22,644 nucleotides of DNA from DATEOR01 sp036279015 (GTDB lineage: Bacteria > Actinomycetota > Thermoleophilia > Gaiellales > Gaiellaceae): contig DASUJY010000042.1 in assembly GCA_036279015.1 (NCBI GenBank), forward strand, positions 1-22,644. The letters are read 5' to 3'. Under the pieces are notes generated by a model. That model was given only the letters and a program-made list of their open reading frames with translations. It searched no databases and was not told the DNA's origin. The position numbers and the translations under genes were made by a program. Below, one piece after another: positions 15,256-20,903 of the stretch (position 1 is the first letter of the stretch; the number at the start of each line of letters is the position of its first letter).

Positions 15256-15744
15256 GTGAGACGCATCGCCCTGCTCTCGCTCGCCCTCCTGGCGCTCGCC
15301 GTCCCCGCCGGCTGTGGTTCGGGCAGCGACCAGTCCCAGCCCGTCACGCTGACGCCGGCTCAGGTGCGACAGCAGTTTGCGCAGGCGACCGGGCGCCCGC
15401 TCGAGCGCGCGCCGGTCGCGGACCCCGCGTGGGACCAGCTCGGCTTCGGCCTCGACCAGCCGCGGAGCCTCGTCGAGCGCTACGGGATCTTCAACGTCTA
15501 CGTCGGCAAGCCCGGCAAGGAGCAGTCGCTCGCCTCGCTCCTCGCGGACAAGGCAACCGAGCGGCCGCTGGCGCGAAGCGCGAACGGCATCTACTGGGAG
15601 CTCGACTCGCAGTCGAGGACGTGGGTCGCCTACAAGCGCTACGCCGGCAACGTCGTCCTCGTCTGGTTCAGCGGCTCGAAGAAGCAACAGGCTGACGAGC
15701 GCTTCCAGCGGGTCGATTCGATCCTCTCGGACCTTCCGGGTTAA
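15256..15744 (+). CDS. Putative lipoprotein of unknown function
   Basis: A 162-aa predicted exported lipoprotein. The N terminus MRRIALLSLALLALAVPAGC has two arginines, a hydrophobic core and a lipobox-like PAGC with C20 as the lipid site, followed by a Gly/Ser/Gln-rich linker. The mature part contains YGIFNVYVGKPGKEQS and GIYWELDSQSRTWVAYKRY, mixed alpha/beta in look, with no domain I recognise. It sits 42 bp after the gamma-glutamyl hydrolase and 13 bp before the SDR gene on the same strand. It might be a surface accessory of the amine locus or unrelated; no function is claimed. Confidence 0.72.
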   Translation: MRRIALLSLALLALAVPAGCGSGSDQSQPVTLTPAQVRQQFAQATGRPLERAPVADPAWDQLGFGLDQPRSLVERYGIFNVYVGKPGKEQSLASLLADKATERPLARSANGIYWELDSQSRTWVAYKRYAGNVVLVWFSGSKKQQADERFQRVDSILSDLPG

Positions 15745-15747
15745 GCT
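15742..15747 (+). promoter_or_regulatory. Possible -10 box of the SDR gene, overlapping the lipoprotein stop
   Basis: TAAGCT begins with the TAA stop of the lipoprotein gene and lies 10 nt before the SDR ATG, a little longer than the leaderless spacing elsewhere in the window. Confidence 0.3.
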
Positions 15748-15757
15748 CCGCGGCGCG

Positions 15758-16525
15758 ATGGGGCGCCTGGACGGGAAAGTCGCGGTCATCACCGGCGCTG
15801 CCGGCGGCATCGGCCGCGAGGCGGCGGTGCTCTTCTCGGCCGAGGGCGCGAGTGTCTGCGTCGCGGACGTCGACGCGGGCAAGGGAGAGGAGACGGCCTC
15901 CGAGTGCCGCGAGGCCTTCTTCCACCAGGTCGACGTCACGGACGACGCGAGCGTCGAGGCCATGTACGCGGCGACTGCAGAGCGCTACGGCGGCATCGAC
16001 GTCCTCTACAACAACGCCGGGATCATGCCCGCCGACGACGCCTCGATCCTCGAGACCGAGACGGACGCGTGGCAGCGCGTGCAGGACGTGAACACGAAGG
16101 GCGTCTTCCTCTGCTGCAAGCACGGGATCCCGCACCTGCTCGAGCGCGGCGGCGGCTCGGTCATCAACGTCGCCTCGTTCGTCGCTCTCGCCGGTGCCGC
16201 CACGTCGCAGATCTCCTACACCGCGTCCAAGGGCGCAGTTCTCTCGATGAGCCGCGAGCTGGCCGTCGAGTTCGCCCGGCACGGGGTGCGCGTGAACGCG
16301 CTCTGCCCGGGTCCCGTCGAGACGCCGCTGCTCATGCGCCTCTTCGAGGAGACCCCAGGCGCTCTCGAGCGGCGGCTCGTGCACGTCCCGATGGGGCGCC
16401 TCGCCCAGGCGAAGGAGATCGCCTACGGCGCACTCTTCCTGGCGAGCGACGAGTCGTCGTTCGTGAACGGTGCGACGTTCCTCGTCGACGGCGGCATCAC
16501 CGCCGCCTACGTGACGGCGGAATAG
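15758..16525 (+). CDS. Short-chain dehydrogenase/reductase (classical SDR)
   Basis: A 255-aa NAD(P)-dependent oxidoreductase. The cofactor motif TGAAGGIG (12-19), NNAG (85-88), and catalytic S140, Y154 and K158 (YTASK) are all in place, and VNALCPGPVETP is typical of the family. An acidic residue after the second strand (VCVADVDAGKG, D37) suggests NAD rather than NADP. The length is the family norm. It lies on the same strand as the ligase, hydrolase and lipoprotein genes and may oxidise an alcohol or aldehyde intermediate of that pathway, but it could equally be independent. It converges on the DksA-like gene with 10 bp between stops. Confidence 0.9.
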   Translation: MGRLDGKVAVITGAAGGIGREAAVLFSAEGASVCVADVDAGKGEETASECREAFFHQVDVTDDASVEAMYAATAERYGGIDVLYNNAGIMPADDASILETETDAWQRVQDVNTKGVFLCCKHGIPHLLERGGGSVINVASFVALAGAATSQISYTASKGAVLSMSRELAVEFARHGVRVNALCPGPVETPLLMRLFEETPGALERRLVHVPMGRLAQAKEIAYGALFLASDESSFVNGATFLVDGGITAAYVTAE

Positions 16526-16535
16526 CCCCCGCCGG

Positions 16536-16874
16536 TCAGCGCTCGTAGCGCGCCTGCTCCTCGGCGGTTCGCTCGGCGGTCGGGATCGCCTCGAGCCGCT
16601 CGTCGGGGATCGGCTCCCCGCTCTCGACGGAGAGGCCGTACGTACCCGCCTCGAGCCGCGCCTCGGCGCGCTCGACCGCGGCGAGCTCGGCCAGGAGGCG
16701 CTCGCGCTGCCCGGCTTCGAACTCGTCCGCGTAGAGGTTGCTCGCCTGATCGCCGAGGTGCTGGTCGATGCTCGTCAACTCCCCGTCGTCTCCGGGACCG
16801 CCTTGCTCGACGAGCGCCCGCTCGATCCGCTCGCGCTCGCTCGTGAGCAGCTCCTTGGCTCTCTCGGCATCCAT
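16536..16874 (-). CDS. TraR/DksA-like protein lacking zinc-finger cysteines
   Basis: A 112-aa protein with an N-terminal coiled-coil (residues about 1-75, rich in Glu, Arg, Leu) and the DksA/TraR C-terminal signature GTYGLSVESGEPIPDERLEAIP. Family members read GxYGxCxxCGxxI here; both cysteines are serines (S82 and S85 by my count), and the second cysteine pair is also absent, since the C terminus TAERTAEEQARYER has none. DksA proteins bind the RNA polymerase secondary channel and alter promoter choice with ppGpp; cysteine-poor members exist. ATG at 16874 has TAGAGT 7 nt upstream. Binding to RNA polymerase is inferred from the family and not certain. Confidence 0.78.
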   Translation of the reverse strand: MDAERAKELLTSERERIERALVEQGGPGDDGELTSIDQHLGDQASNLYADEFEAGQRERLLAELAAVERAEARLEAGTYGLSVESGEPIPDERLEAIPTAERTAEEQARYER

Positions 16875-16881
16875 CGGCTCG

Positions 16882-16887
16882 ACTCTA
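16882..16887 (-). promoter_or_regulatory. Probable -10 box of the DksA-like gene, inside the ligase stop codon
   Basis: TAGAGT on the minus strand, 7 nt before the ATG at 16874. Its first three bases are the TAG stop of the acyl-CoA ligase, so the promoter lies at the very end of that gene. Confidence 0.45.
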
Positions 16888-18207
16888 GCCGCCCTCGGAG
16901 CCCGGCGGGCGCTCGACGAGGCTCGATTTGTACTCGCTCCGCCGCAGGCTTCCCCACGGCACGAGCTCGACGCGCGTCTGCACCACGAGCGTCTCGCGGA
17001 GCCGGTCTCGAATCGCGTCCCCGAGCTCAGCCGCAGCCTCCGTCCCCTGGGCGAGCTCGACGGTGACGGGCAGCGGCGGCTCCTGCTTCACGCCCGCGTG
17101 TGCCGGCCTGACGAGGATGTGCCCGCTGACCTGCGGCGCGAAGGCGCTCACGACCTCACGGACGGCGGATGGAAAGACGTTCACCCCGCGGACGAGGAGC
17201 ATGTCGTCGGTGCGTCCGATGCAGCGGACGCGCGGCGCAGTGCGCCCGCACGGGCAGGCGCCGACGCGCATCCGCACGTGGTCGCGCGTGCGGAAGCGAA
17301 GGAGCGGGGCGGCGCGGTGCTGGAGGTGCGTGAGGACGAGCTCGCCGCTCGCGCCGTCCTCGAGCGCGAGCGCCGCGCCGCTCTCCGGGTCGATCAGCTC
17401 GGCGTGGACGAAGCCACGCGCGCCCAGATGCATGCCGTCTTGCTGCTCGCACTCGCCCCAGAGCGAGGCGCCGATGTCCCCGATCCCCATCACCTCGGTC
17501 ACCCGTGCGCCCCACCCGCTTTCCAGGTGCGCGCGCAGGCCAGGCTCACCGCCGCCGGGCTCTCCCGCGACGAGAACGCGCGCGACGCTCGAGGCGTGCA
17601 GGTCGAGTCCCCGCTCGGCCGCGGACTCGAGCAGGTAGGCCGCGTAGGAGGGAGTGAGGACGGCCGCCTCCGGGCGCAGAAGCTCGATCGCGAGGAGCAG
17701 GCGCTCGGTGTTGCCCGTCCCGACCGGGATGTGGCTCAGGCCGATGCGCTCGAAGGCGGCGAGCGCGGCGCCGGCGACGAACGGCCCCGCGTTGTAGGTC
17801 GAGACGATGCGCTCGCCGGGCTCGACGCCCGAGGCGGCGTAGCTTCGCGCAGAGCCGGTGATCCAGTTCTCGAGGTCGGTCGCGGTCAGCGGGATGTAGC
17901 TCGGCGTGCCGGTCGTGCCGCTCGTCGAATAGATGCGAACGATCTCCGACCGCTCCGCGCAAAGATGGGCGCCGATCGGGTTTTCGGCGGTCGCCGTCTC
18001 CTTCAGCTCGGGCTTCTCGGTGAGCGGGAGCTGTGCGATCTCCTCGAGCCCGCCCGCGTCCCGCGCGGAGCCGACCCCGGCGCCGCGGAGCTTCTCGCGA
18101 TAGAAGGGGGAGCGTTCGAAGAGGTAGGCGAGCTGGCTCCGGTAGCTCCCGTCGTCGAGGGCGAGCTGTTCGTCCCAGGACCGGGCCTCGACTTCGGGCT
18201 CCAGCAT
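16885..18207 (-). CDS. PaaK-like acyl-CoA ligase (AMP-forming)
   Basis: A 440-aa adenylate-forming enzyme of the phenylacetate-CoA ligase branch. The ATP/AMP loop is YSTSGTTGTPSYIPLT (93-108), followed by the PaaK-like GIGDIGASLWGEC region. The cysteine-rich turn GACPCGRTAPRV and RTDDMLLVRGVNVFPSAV are typical, and RRSEYKSSL near the C terminus is the usual end of the domain. It would activate a carboxylic acid to its CoA thioester via an acyl-AMP. ATG at 18207 overlaps the stop of the citryl-CoA-lyase-like gene (TGATG), so the two are tightly coupled. The acid is unknown; a di- or tricarboxylic acid whose CoA thioester is then cleaved by the partner would make sense. Confidence 0.87.
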   Translation of the reverse strand: MLEPEVEARSWDEQLALDDGSYRSQLAYLFERSPFYREKLRGAGVGSARDAGGLEEIAQLPLTEKPELKETATAENPIGAHLCAERSEIVRIYSTSGTTGTPSYIPLTATDLENWITGSARSYAASGVEPGERIVSTYNAGPFVAGAALAAFERIGLSHIPVGTGNTERLLLAIELLRPEAAVLTPSYAAYLLESAAERGLDLHASSVARVLVAGEPGGGEPGLRAHLESGWGARVTEVMGIGDIGASLWGECEQQDGMHLGARGFVHAELIDPESGAALALEDGASGELVLTHLQHRAAPLLRFRTRDHVRMRVGACPCGRTAPRVRCIGRTDDMLLVRGVNVFPSAVREVVSAFAPQVSGHILVRPAHAGVKQEPPLPVTVELAQGTEAAAELGDAIRDRLRETLVVQTRVELVPWGSLRRSEYKSSLVERPPGSEGG

Positions 18208-19016
18208 CACTCCCCGGGCGGCTCGTAGCCAACAGCCTGCTCCGCTCCAGCGGCGAGGAGGAAGCCGAGCGGCTCCTCCCGCTCCTCGGCGAGATGGGCG
18301 AGCAGGCTCGCCGTGCGTGCGAGAACCGGAACGGCCTTGACCGTCGCAGCCGGAAAGCCCAGGTCGAGGAGGACAGCTGCGAGCGGCAGGGAGACGTTCA
18401 TCGCGAGCGGCTTCCCCCACGCCGCGGAGACGGCTTCGCGGAGACTCCTCGCGAGGACGACGTACGGGCCGCTCACGCCGCGTTCGTCGGCGAGCGCGAG
18501 GATCCGCTCTGCGCGCGGGTCGAGCGGGCGGTGAATCGGATGGCCGAAGCCGGGCACCCTGGCGCCACGCGCCTTCGTCTCGGCCACGACCTCGGCGGCG
18601 ACCTCGTCTGGCCGGCCGCCGGCCTCCACGCGCGCCCGCGCCTCCTCGAGCACGCGGGCGCACTCCTCGGACGTGCCGAGCAGGACCGGCCCCGCGCCGA
18701 GAATCCCGGCGGCGACGGCGCCCTGGAGCGATTCGGGGTCGGCGGCGAGGGTCATCCGGGCGGCGACATTCGTCGGCATCATCCCGTGCTCGGCGATCGC
18801 GACGAGCAGGAGGTCGAGGAAGTAGCGCTCGTCCTCGCTCGGCTCGCAGCCGGTGAGCAAGAGGTGGAAGTACTCCGTGAAGGTGAGCCGGCCCATCAGG
18901 TCGCCGGCCAGGTCGCGGCCGCGCACCTCGACCCGGTCGGGGTAGGCCCGACTGATGCGACTGACGGCTTCGCCGGGCCTACCGACCTCGGTGCGGTCCT
19001 GGCCCTCGCCCGGCAT
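18207..19016 (-). CDS. Citryl-CoA-lyase/citrate-synthase family protein
   Basis: A 269-aa short member of the citrate synthase fold, which makes or breaks carbon bonds next to acyl-CoA. SLQGAVAAGILGAGPVLLG (97-115) and GFGHPIHRPLDPRAERIL (156-173) are the landmarks, with H159 as the second catalytic histidine and H77 (AEHGMMPTN) as the first. The place of the third catalytic residue (Asp of NVDFYS in citrate synthase) reads NVSLPL (207-212), so that Asp seems missing. ATG at 19016 was chosen over one at 19052 because TAGCGT lies 7 nt upstream and because the extra 12 residues are not family-like. It precedes and overlaps the PaaK-like ligase. Confidence 0.82.
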   Translation of the reverse strand: MPGEGQDRTEVGRPGEAVSRISRAYPDRVEVRGRDLAGDLMGRLTFTEYFHLLLTGCEPSEDERYFLDLLLVAIAEHGMMPTNVAARMTLAADPESLQGAVAAGILGAGPVLLGTSEECARVLEEARARVEAGGRPDEVAAEVVAETKARGARVPGFGHPIHRPLDPRAERILALADERGVSGPYVVLARSLREAVSAAWGKPLAMNVSLPLAAVLLDLGFPAATVKAVPVLARTASLLAHLAEEREEPLGFLLAAGAEQAVGYEPPGE

Positions 19017-19023
19017 TCCACCG

Positions 19024-19029
19024 ACGCTA
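19024..19029 (-). promoter_or_regulatory. Probable -10 box of the citryl-CoA-lyase/ligase operon
   Basis: TAGCGT on the minus strand, 7 nt before the ATG at 19016; leaderless spacing that also helps fix the start. It lies in the 54-bp gap after the DUF2017 gene. Confidence 0.45.
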
Positions 19030-19070
19030 CGCAGCGCGAGCGCGGCCGTCAAGCCGGTCGTCGGGGCGGA

Positions 19071-19541
19071 TCAGAGGCCGGTCGCCAGCGCCTCGACGAA
19101 CTGTTCCTGCAGCCACGTCAGGTAGAGGTAGACGCCGATCGCGGGGGCATCCGGCCCCCGAGGGTCGAACTCGTCGTAGAGCTCCTCCGTCACGCCGAGG
19201 CGGGTGCCGAGCGCCAGGCGCAGGCTGTTGAGCGCCGCCAGCCAGGAGTGTGCCTCCGCTTCCACGAGGTATTCGCGGTCGATGGTCTGCTCGACTACGC
19301 CGAGCGCCTCTCGGTGCGACTCGGTCAGGTCGCCCTGCATGAGCTCCCGGTACTCCTCCTCGGCGCGGTCGTCCTCCTCGTAGGCAGGCGGGAAGAGGCG
19401 GCGAAGGCTCGGATCCGCCGGTGCTTCGGCGAGCAGGGACGTGAGCTGTGTCTGAAGGTTCCGCAGGAGCTCGCGCTCCTCCTCCGAGAGGCTGAGCGCG
19501 AACCCCTCGGGCGTCCGCCACACGCCGCTCGCGGCCGACAC
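19071..19541 (-). CDS. DUF2017 family protein, clpS neighbour
   Basis: A 156-aa soluble, acidic, helix-rich protein matching the actinobacterial DUF2017 pattern: SLSEEERELLRNLQTQL (about 17-33), RRLFPPAYEEDDRAEEEYR (47-65) and the C-terminal GVYLYLTWLQEQFVEAL. DUF2017 genes commonly follow clpS in actinobacteria, as here; their function is not established, though an association with ClpS-ClpCP proteolysis is often suspected from context. GTG at 19541 lies immediately beyond a 17-bp tandem duplication. A weak AGG lies upstream; no strong ribosome site. Confidence 0.82.
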   Translation of the reverse strand: MSAASGVWRTPEGFALSLSEEERELLRNLQTQLTSLLAEAPADPSLRRLFPPAYEEDDRAEEEYRELMQGDLTESHREALGVVEQTIDREYLVEAEAHSWLAALNSLRLALGTRLGVTEELYDEFDPRGPDAPAIGVYLYLTWLQEQFVEALATGL

Positions 19542-19542
19542 T

Positions 19543-19576
19543 AATCCTGCCTCATCGTCAATCCTGCCTCATCGTC
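19543..19576. repeat. Perfect 17-bp tandem duplication at the clpS-DUF2017 junction
   Basis: The 17-mer AATCCTGCCTCATCGTC occurs at 19543-19559 and again, abutting, at 19560-19576. On the minus strand it duplicates the final codons of clpS. The junction creates the present TGA stop, and the old TAG remains in the second copy directly before the DUF2017 GTG. Confidence 0.95.
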
Positions 19577-19896
19577 GCCCAGAGGCCGTGCGCGTGCAGG
19601 CGGGCAACGTCGTGCTCGGCCTTCTCACGCGTGCCGCCCGAGACGACCGCCTTCCCCTCGCGGTGCACCTGAAGCATGAGCTTCGTCGCCTTGGCCTCGT
19701 CGTAGCCGAAGAGCTTGCGGAACACGAAGGTGACGTACGACATGAGGTTGATCGGGTCGTTCCACACGATCACGATCCAGGGCCGGTCTTGCTCGGTCGC
19801 GTCCTCGCCGCCGGGCTCTTCGACCTCGACGGGCGCGGGCGCGACCGCGGAGCGCCGGGCCGTCGCAAGCCGCTGTCCTCGTGTGCTCGTACGCAT
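19558..19896 (-). CDS. clpS: ATP-dependent Clp protease adaptor ClpS
   Basis: ClpS delivers N-end-rule substrates to the Clp unfoldase (ClpC in actinobacteria). The 112-aa protein has a disordered basic N-terminal tail of about 37 residues, then the ClpS core: WIVIVWNDPINLMSYVTFVF, with the N-D pair that holds the substrate N terminus, RKLFGYDEAKATKLMLQVH and REGKAVVSGGTREKAEHDV, ending HAHGLWATMRQD. The binding-pocket His in LQVHREG is present. ATG at 19896 is the only start that fits the length; a TACCAT box lies 17 nt upstream. The DUF2017 gene follows after 16 nt. Confidence 0.95.
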   Translation of the reverse strand: MRTSTRGQRLATARRSAVAPAPVEVEEPGGEDATEQDRPWIVIVWNDPINLMSYVTFVFRKLFGYDEAKATKLMLQVHREGKAVVSGGTREKAEHDVARLHAHGLWATMRQD

Positions 19897-19913
19897 CGCC
19901 AGCCGAAAGGAGA

Positions 19914-19919
19914 ATGGTA
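19914..19919 (-). promoter_or_regulatory. Possible -10 box of clpS
   Basis: TACCAT on the minus strand, 17 nt before the clpS ATG; this would give a leader of about ten bases with no Shine-Dalgarno. Weak evidence. Confidence 0.3.
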
Positions 19920-19937
19920 CGTCCGGCGTGCAGACAC

Positions 19938-19969
19938 GCGAGAGGCCCCGGGCGGGCGGGGCCTCTCGC
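19938..19969 (-). terminator. Perfect 12-bp hairpin after the ArsR/SRPBCC operon
   Basis: GCGAGAGGCCCC and GGGGCCTCTCGC form a perfect 12-bp stem around the 8-nt loop GGGCGGGC. It begins 16 bp beyond the SRPBCC stop and precedes clpS, where an operon boundary is expected. No T tract follows, as is common for GC-rich actinobacteria. It would work in either direction. Confidence 0.6.
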
Positions 19970-19985
19970 CGCCAGTCGGTGCGAG

Positions 19986-20483
19986 TCAGCGCAGAGAGCG
20001 CGCGACCCCTTCGAGGAGGTCGAGGGCGTCCCGGAGGCCGTCCTCCATGCCCGACTCGATGATCGCGTCGCGCACGTCCTTGCTCGGCGCCTGGATGAGG
20101 AGCGTGACCGCGGTCTTGCCGTCCGCCTCGTCGAAGGTGACCGTGTTGACGGTTCCTTCGGCTCCGGGCGCGCCGGCCGGGATGCCTTCGTAGACCTCCG
20201 TCGAGACGATCCGCTCGTTCGGGACGACCTCCCGGTATTCGCCGTGGAAGCCGACCTCGACGCCTTCGCTCGTCATCACCTGGCGCCAGCGGCCGCCGAC
20301 GCGCAGGTCGATCTCGACGAGGGTCACCTCGCCGCGATTCGCGTGCCACCAGCGCTTCACGAGCTCGGGCGTCGTCCACGCCCTGTAGACGAGCTCCTTC
20401 GGGGCGTCGAACTCCCGCGTGATGAAGATCTGCTCGTCGGTCGGGAGCGTGAGGGCCGCCTTGTGGCTACCGGTCACCGTCAT
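19986..20483 (-). CDS. SRPBCC/AHSA1-type protein, ArsR partner
   Basis: A 165-aa START-like (SRPBCC) protein of the Activator-of-Hsp90-ATPase-1-like group. The hallmark FDAPKELVYRAWTTPELVKRWW (about residues 23-44) is seen, followed by DLRVGGRWRQVM, GEYREVVPNERIV and the C-terminal amphipathic helix GMEDGLRDALDLLEGVA. Such proteins are often encoded next to an ArsR regulator in the same operon, as here; their ligands are mostly unknown. The ATG at 20483 lies within the last codons of the ArsR gene and has AAGGAGG 6 nt upstream. An in-frame ATG 13 codons earlier is unlikely, since that part is antisense to no homology and lies in ArsR coding sequence. Confidence 0.88.
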   Translation of the reverse strand: MTVTGSHKAALTLPTDEQIFITREFDAPKELVYRAWTTPELVKRWWHANRGEVTLVEIDLRVGGRWRQVMTSEGVEVGFHGEYREVVPNERIVSTEVYEGIPAGAPGAEGTVNTVTFDEADGKTAVTLLIQAPSKDVRDAIIESGMEDGLRDALDLLEGVARSLR

Positions 20484-20820
20484 CTCCTTCCTCCTTTTCC
20501 TTGAGGTCTTCCAGAACGGCATCCAACCGCTCGAAGCGCTCCGACCAGAGGTCCTCGTAGCCCTTGACCCAGTCGTGGATCGGCTTGAGCGCCTCGCCGT
20601 TCAGCCGGTAGAGACGCTGCCGGCCTTCCTCGCGCACTGACACGGCTCCCACTTCCCGCAGCACCCGCAGGTGCTTCGAGACCTGCGGCTGCGACAGGGC
20701 GAGCTCGGCAACGAGCTCGTTGACGGCCCGCTCGCCGCCGGCGAGAGCGTCGAGAAGCTCGCGGCGCCTCGGTTCTGCGACGGCGTTGAACGCGTCAGTG
20801 GTGGTCGCTGCTCTGGCTAT
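20467..20820 (-). CDS. ArsR-family transcriptional regulator, start codon unclear
   Basis: A winged-helix regulator of the ArsR family, about 117 aa. The reading frame gives DAFNAVAEPRRRELLDAL, then the HTH AVNELVAELALSQPQVSKHL and RVLREVGAVSVREEGRQRLY, the standard ArsR core and wing. No ATG, GTG or TTG lies in frame between the upstream stop (TAG, 20836-20838) and the HTH. The only codon in the right place is ATA at 20818-20820, 6 nt after a TATGTT -10 box. An out-of-frame ATG at 20829-20831 would become in frame by one inserted base, for example in the adjacent T4 run. So either a rare ATA start or a frameshift (real or sequencing) is present. No metal-binding Cys pair is seen in the recognition helix. 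Confidence 0.8.
   Translation of the reverse strand: MARAATTTDAFNAVAEPRRRELLDALAGGERAVNELVAELALSQPQVSKHLRVLREVGAVSVREEGRQRLYRLNGEALKPIHDWVKGYEDLWSERFERLDAVLEDLKEKEEGDDGDR
20490..20496 (-). promoter_or_regulatory. Ribosome binding site of the SRPBCC gene
   Basis: AAGGAGG on the minus strand, 6 nt before ATG 20483 and inside the ArsR coding region; a second AAGGAG directly abuts the ATG. It selects 20483 as the start. Confidence 0.7.
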
Positions 20821-20827
20821 GCAGAAA

Positions 20828-20851
20828 ACATATACCTATATCAGCATATGT
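20828..20851. promoter_or_regulatory. AT-rich imperfect palindrome, candidate ArsR operator and promoter
   Basis: ACATAT at 20828-20833 and ATATGT at 20846-20851 form the outer arms of a 12-0-12 imperfect palindrome (9 of 12 pairs match) centred at 20839/20840. It is the only markedly AT-rich stretch in the window and overlaps the TATGTT -10 box at 20827-20832, as expected for autorepression by an ArsR dimer. Confidence 0.6.
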
Positions 20852-20903
20852 CAAGCCGCAAGGGCCAGCCTCACGGTCTCGACGGGGGCGGCGCGGGCCA
20901 GGA
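20852..20903. other. Short spacer with no recognised feature
   Basis: 52 bp between the ArsR operator and the stop of the AAA/TPR protein. I see no convincing hairpin or coding signal in it. Confidence 0.5.

Noticed and set aside
19017..19052. Upstream ATG for the citryl-CoA-lyase-like protein
   Set aside because: The extra 12 residues include the TAGCGT -10 box and do not resemble the family; 19016 has leaderless spacing.
20829..20831. ATG as the ArsR start
   Set aside because: Out of frame in the given sequence and closed by TAG after four codons; kept only as a possible frameshift explanation.
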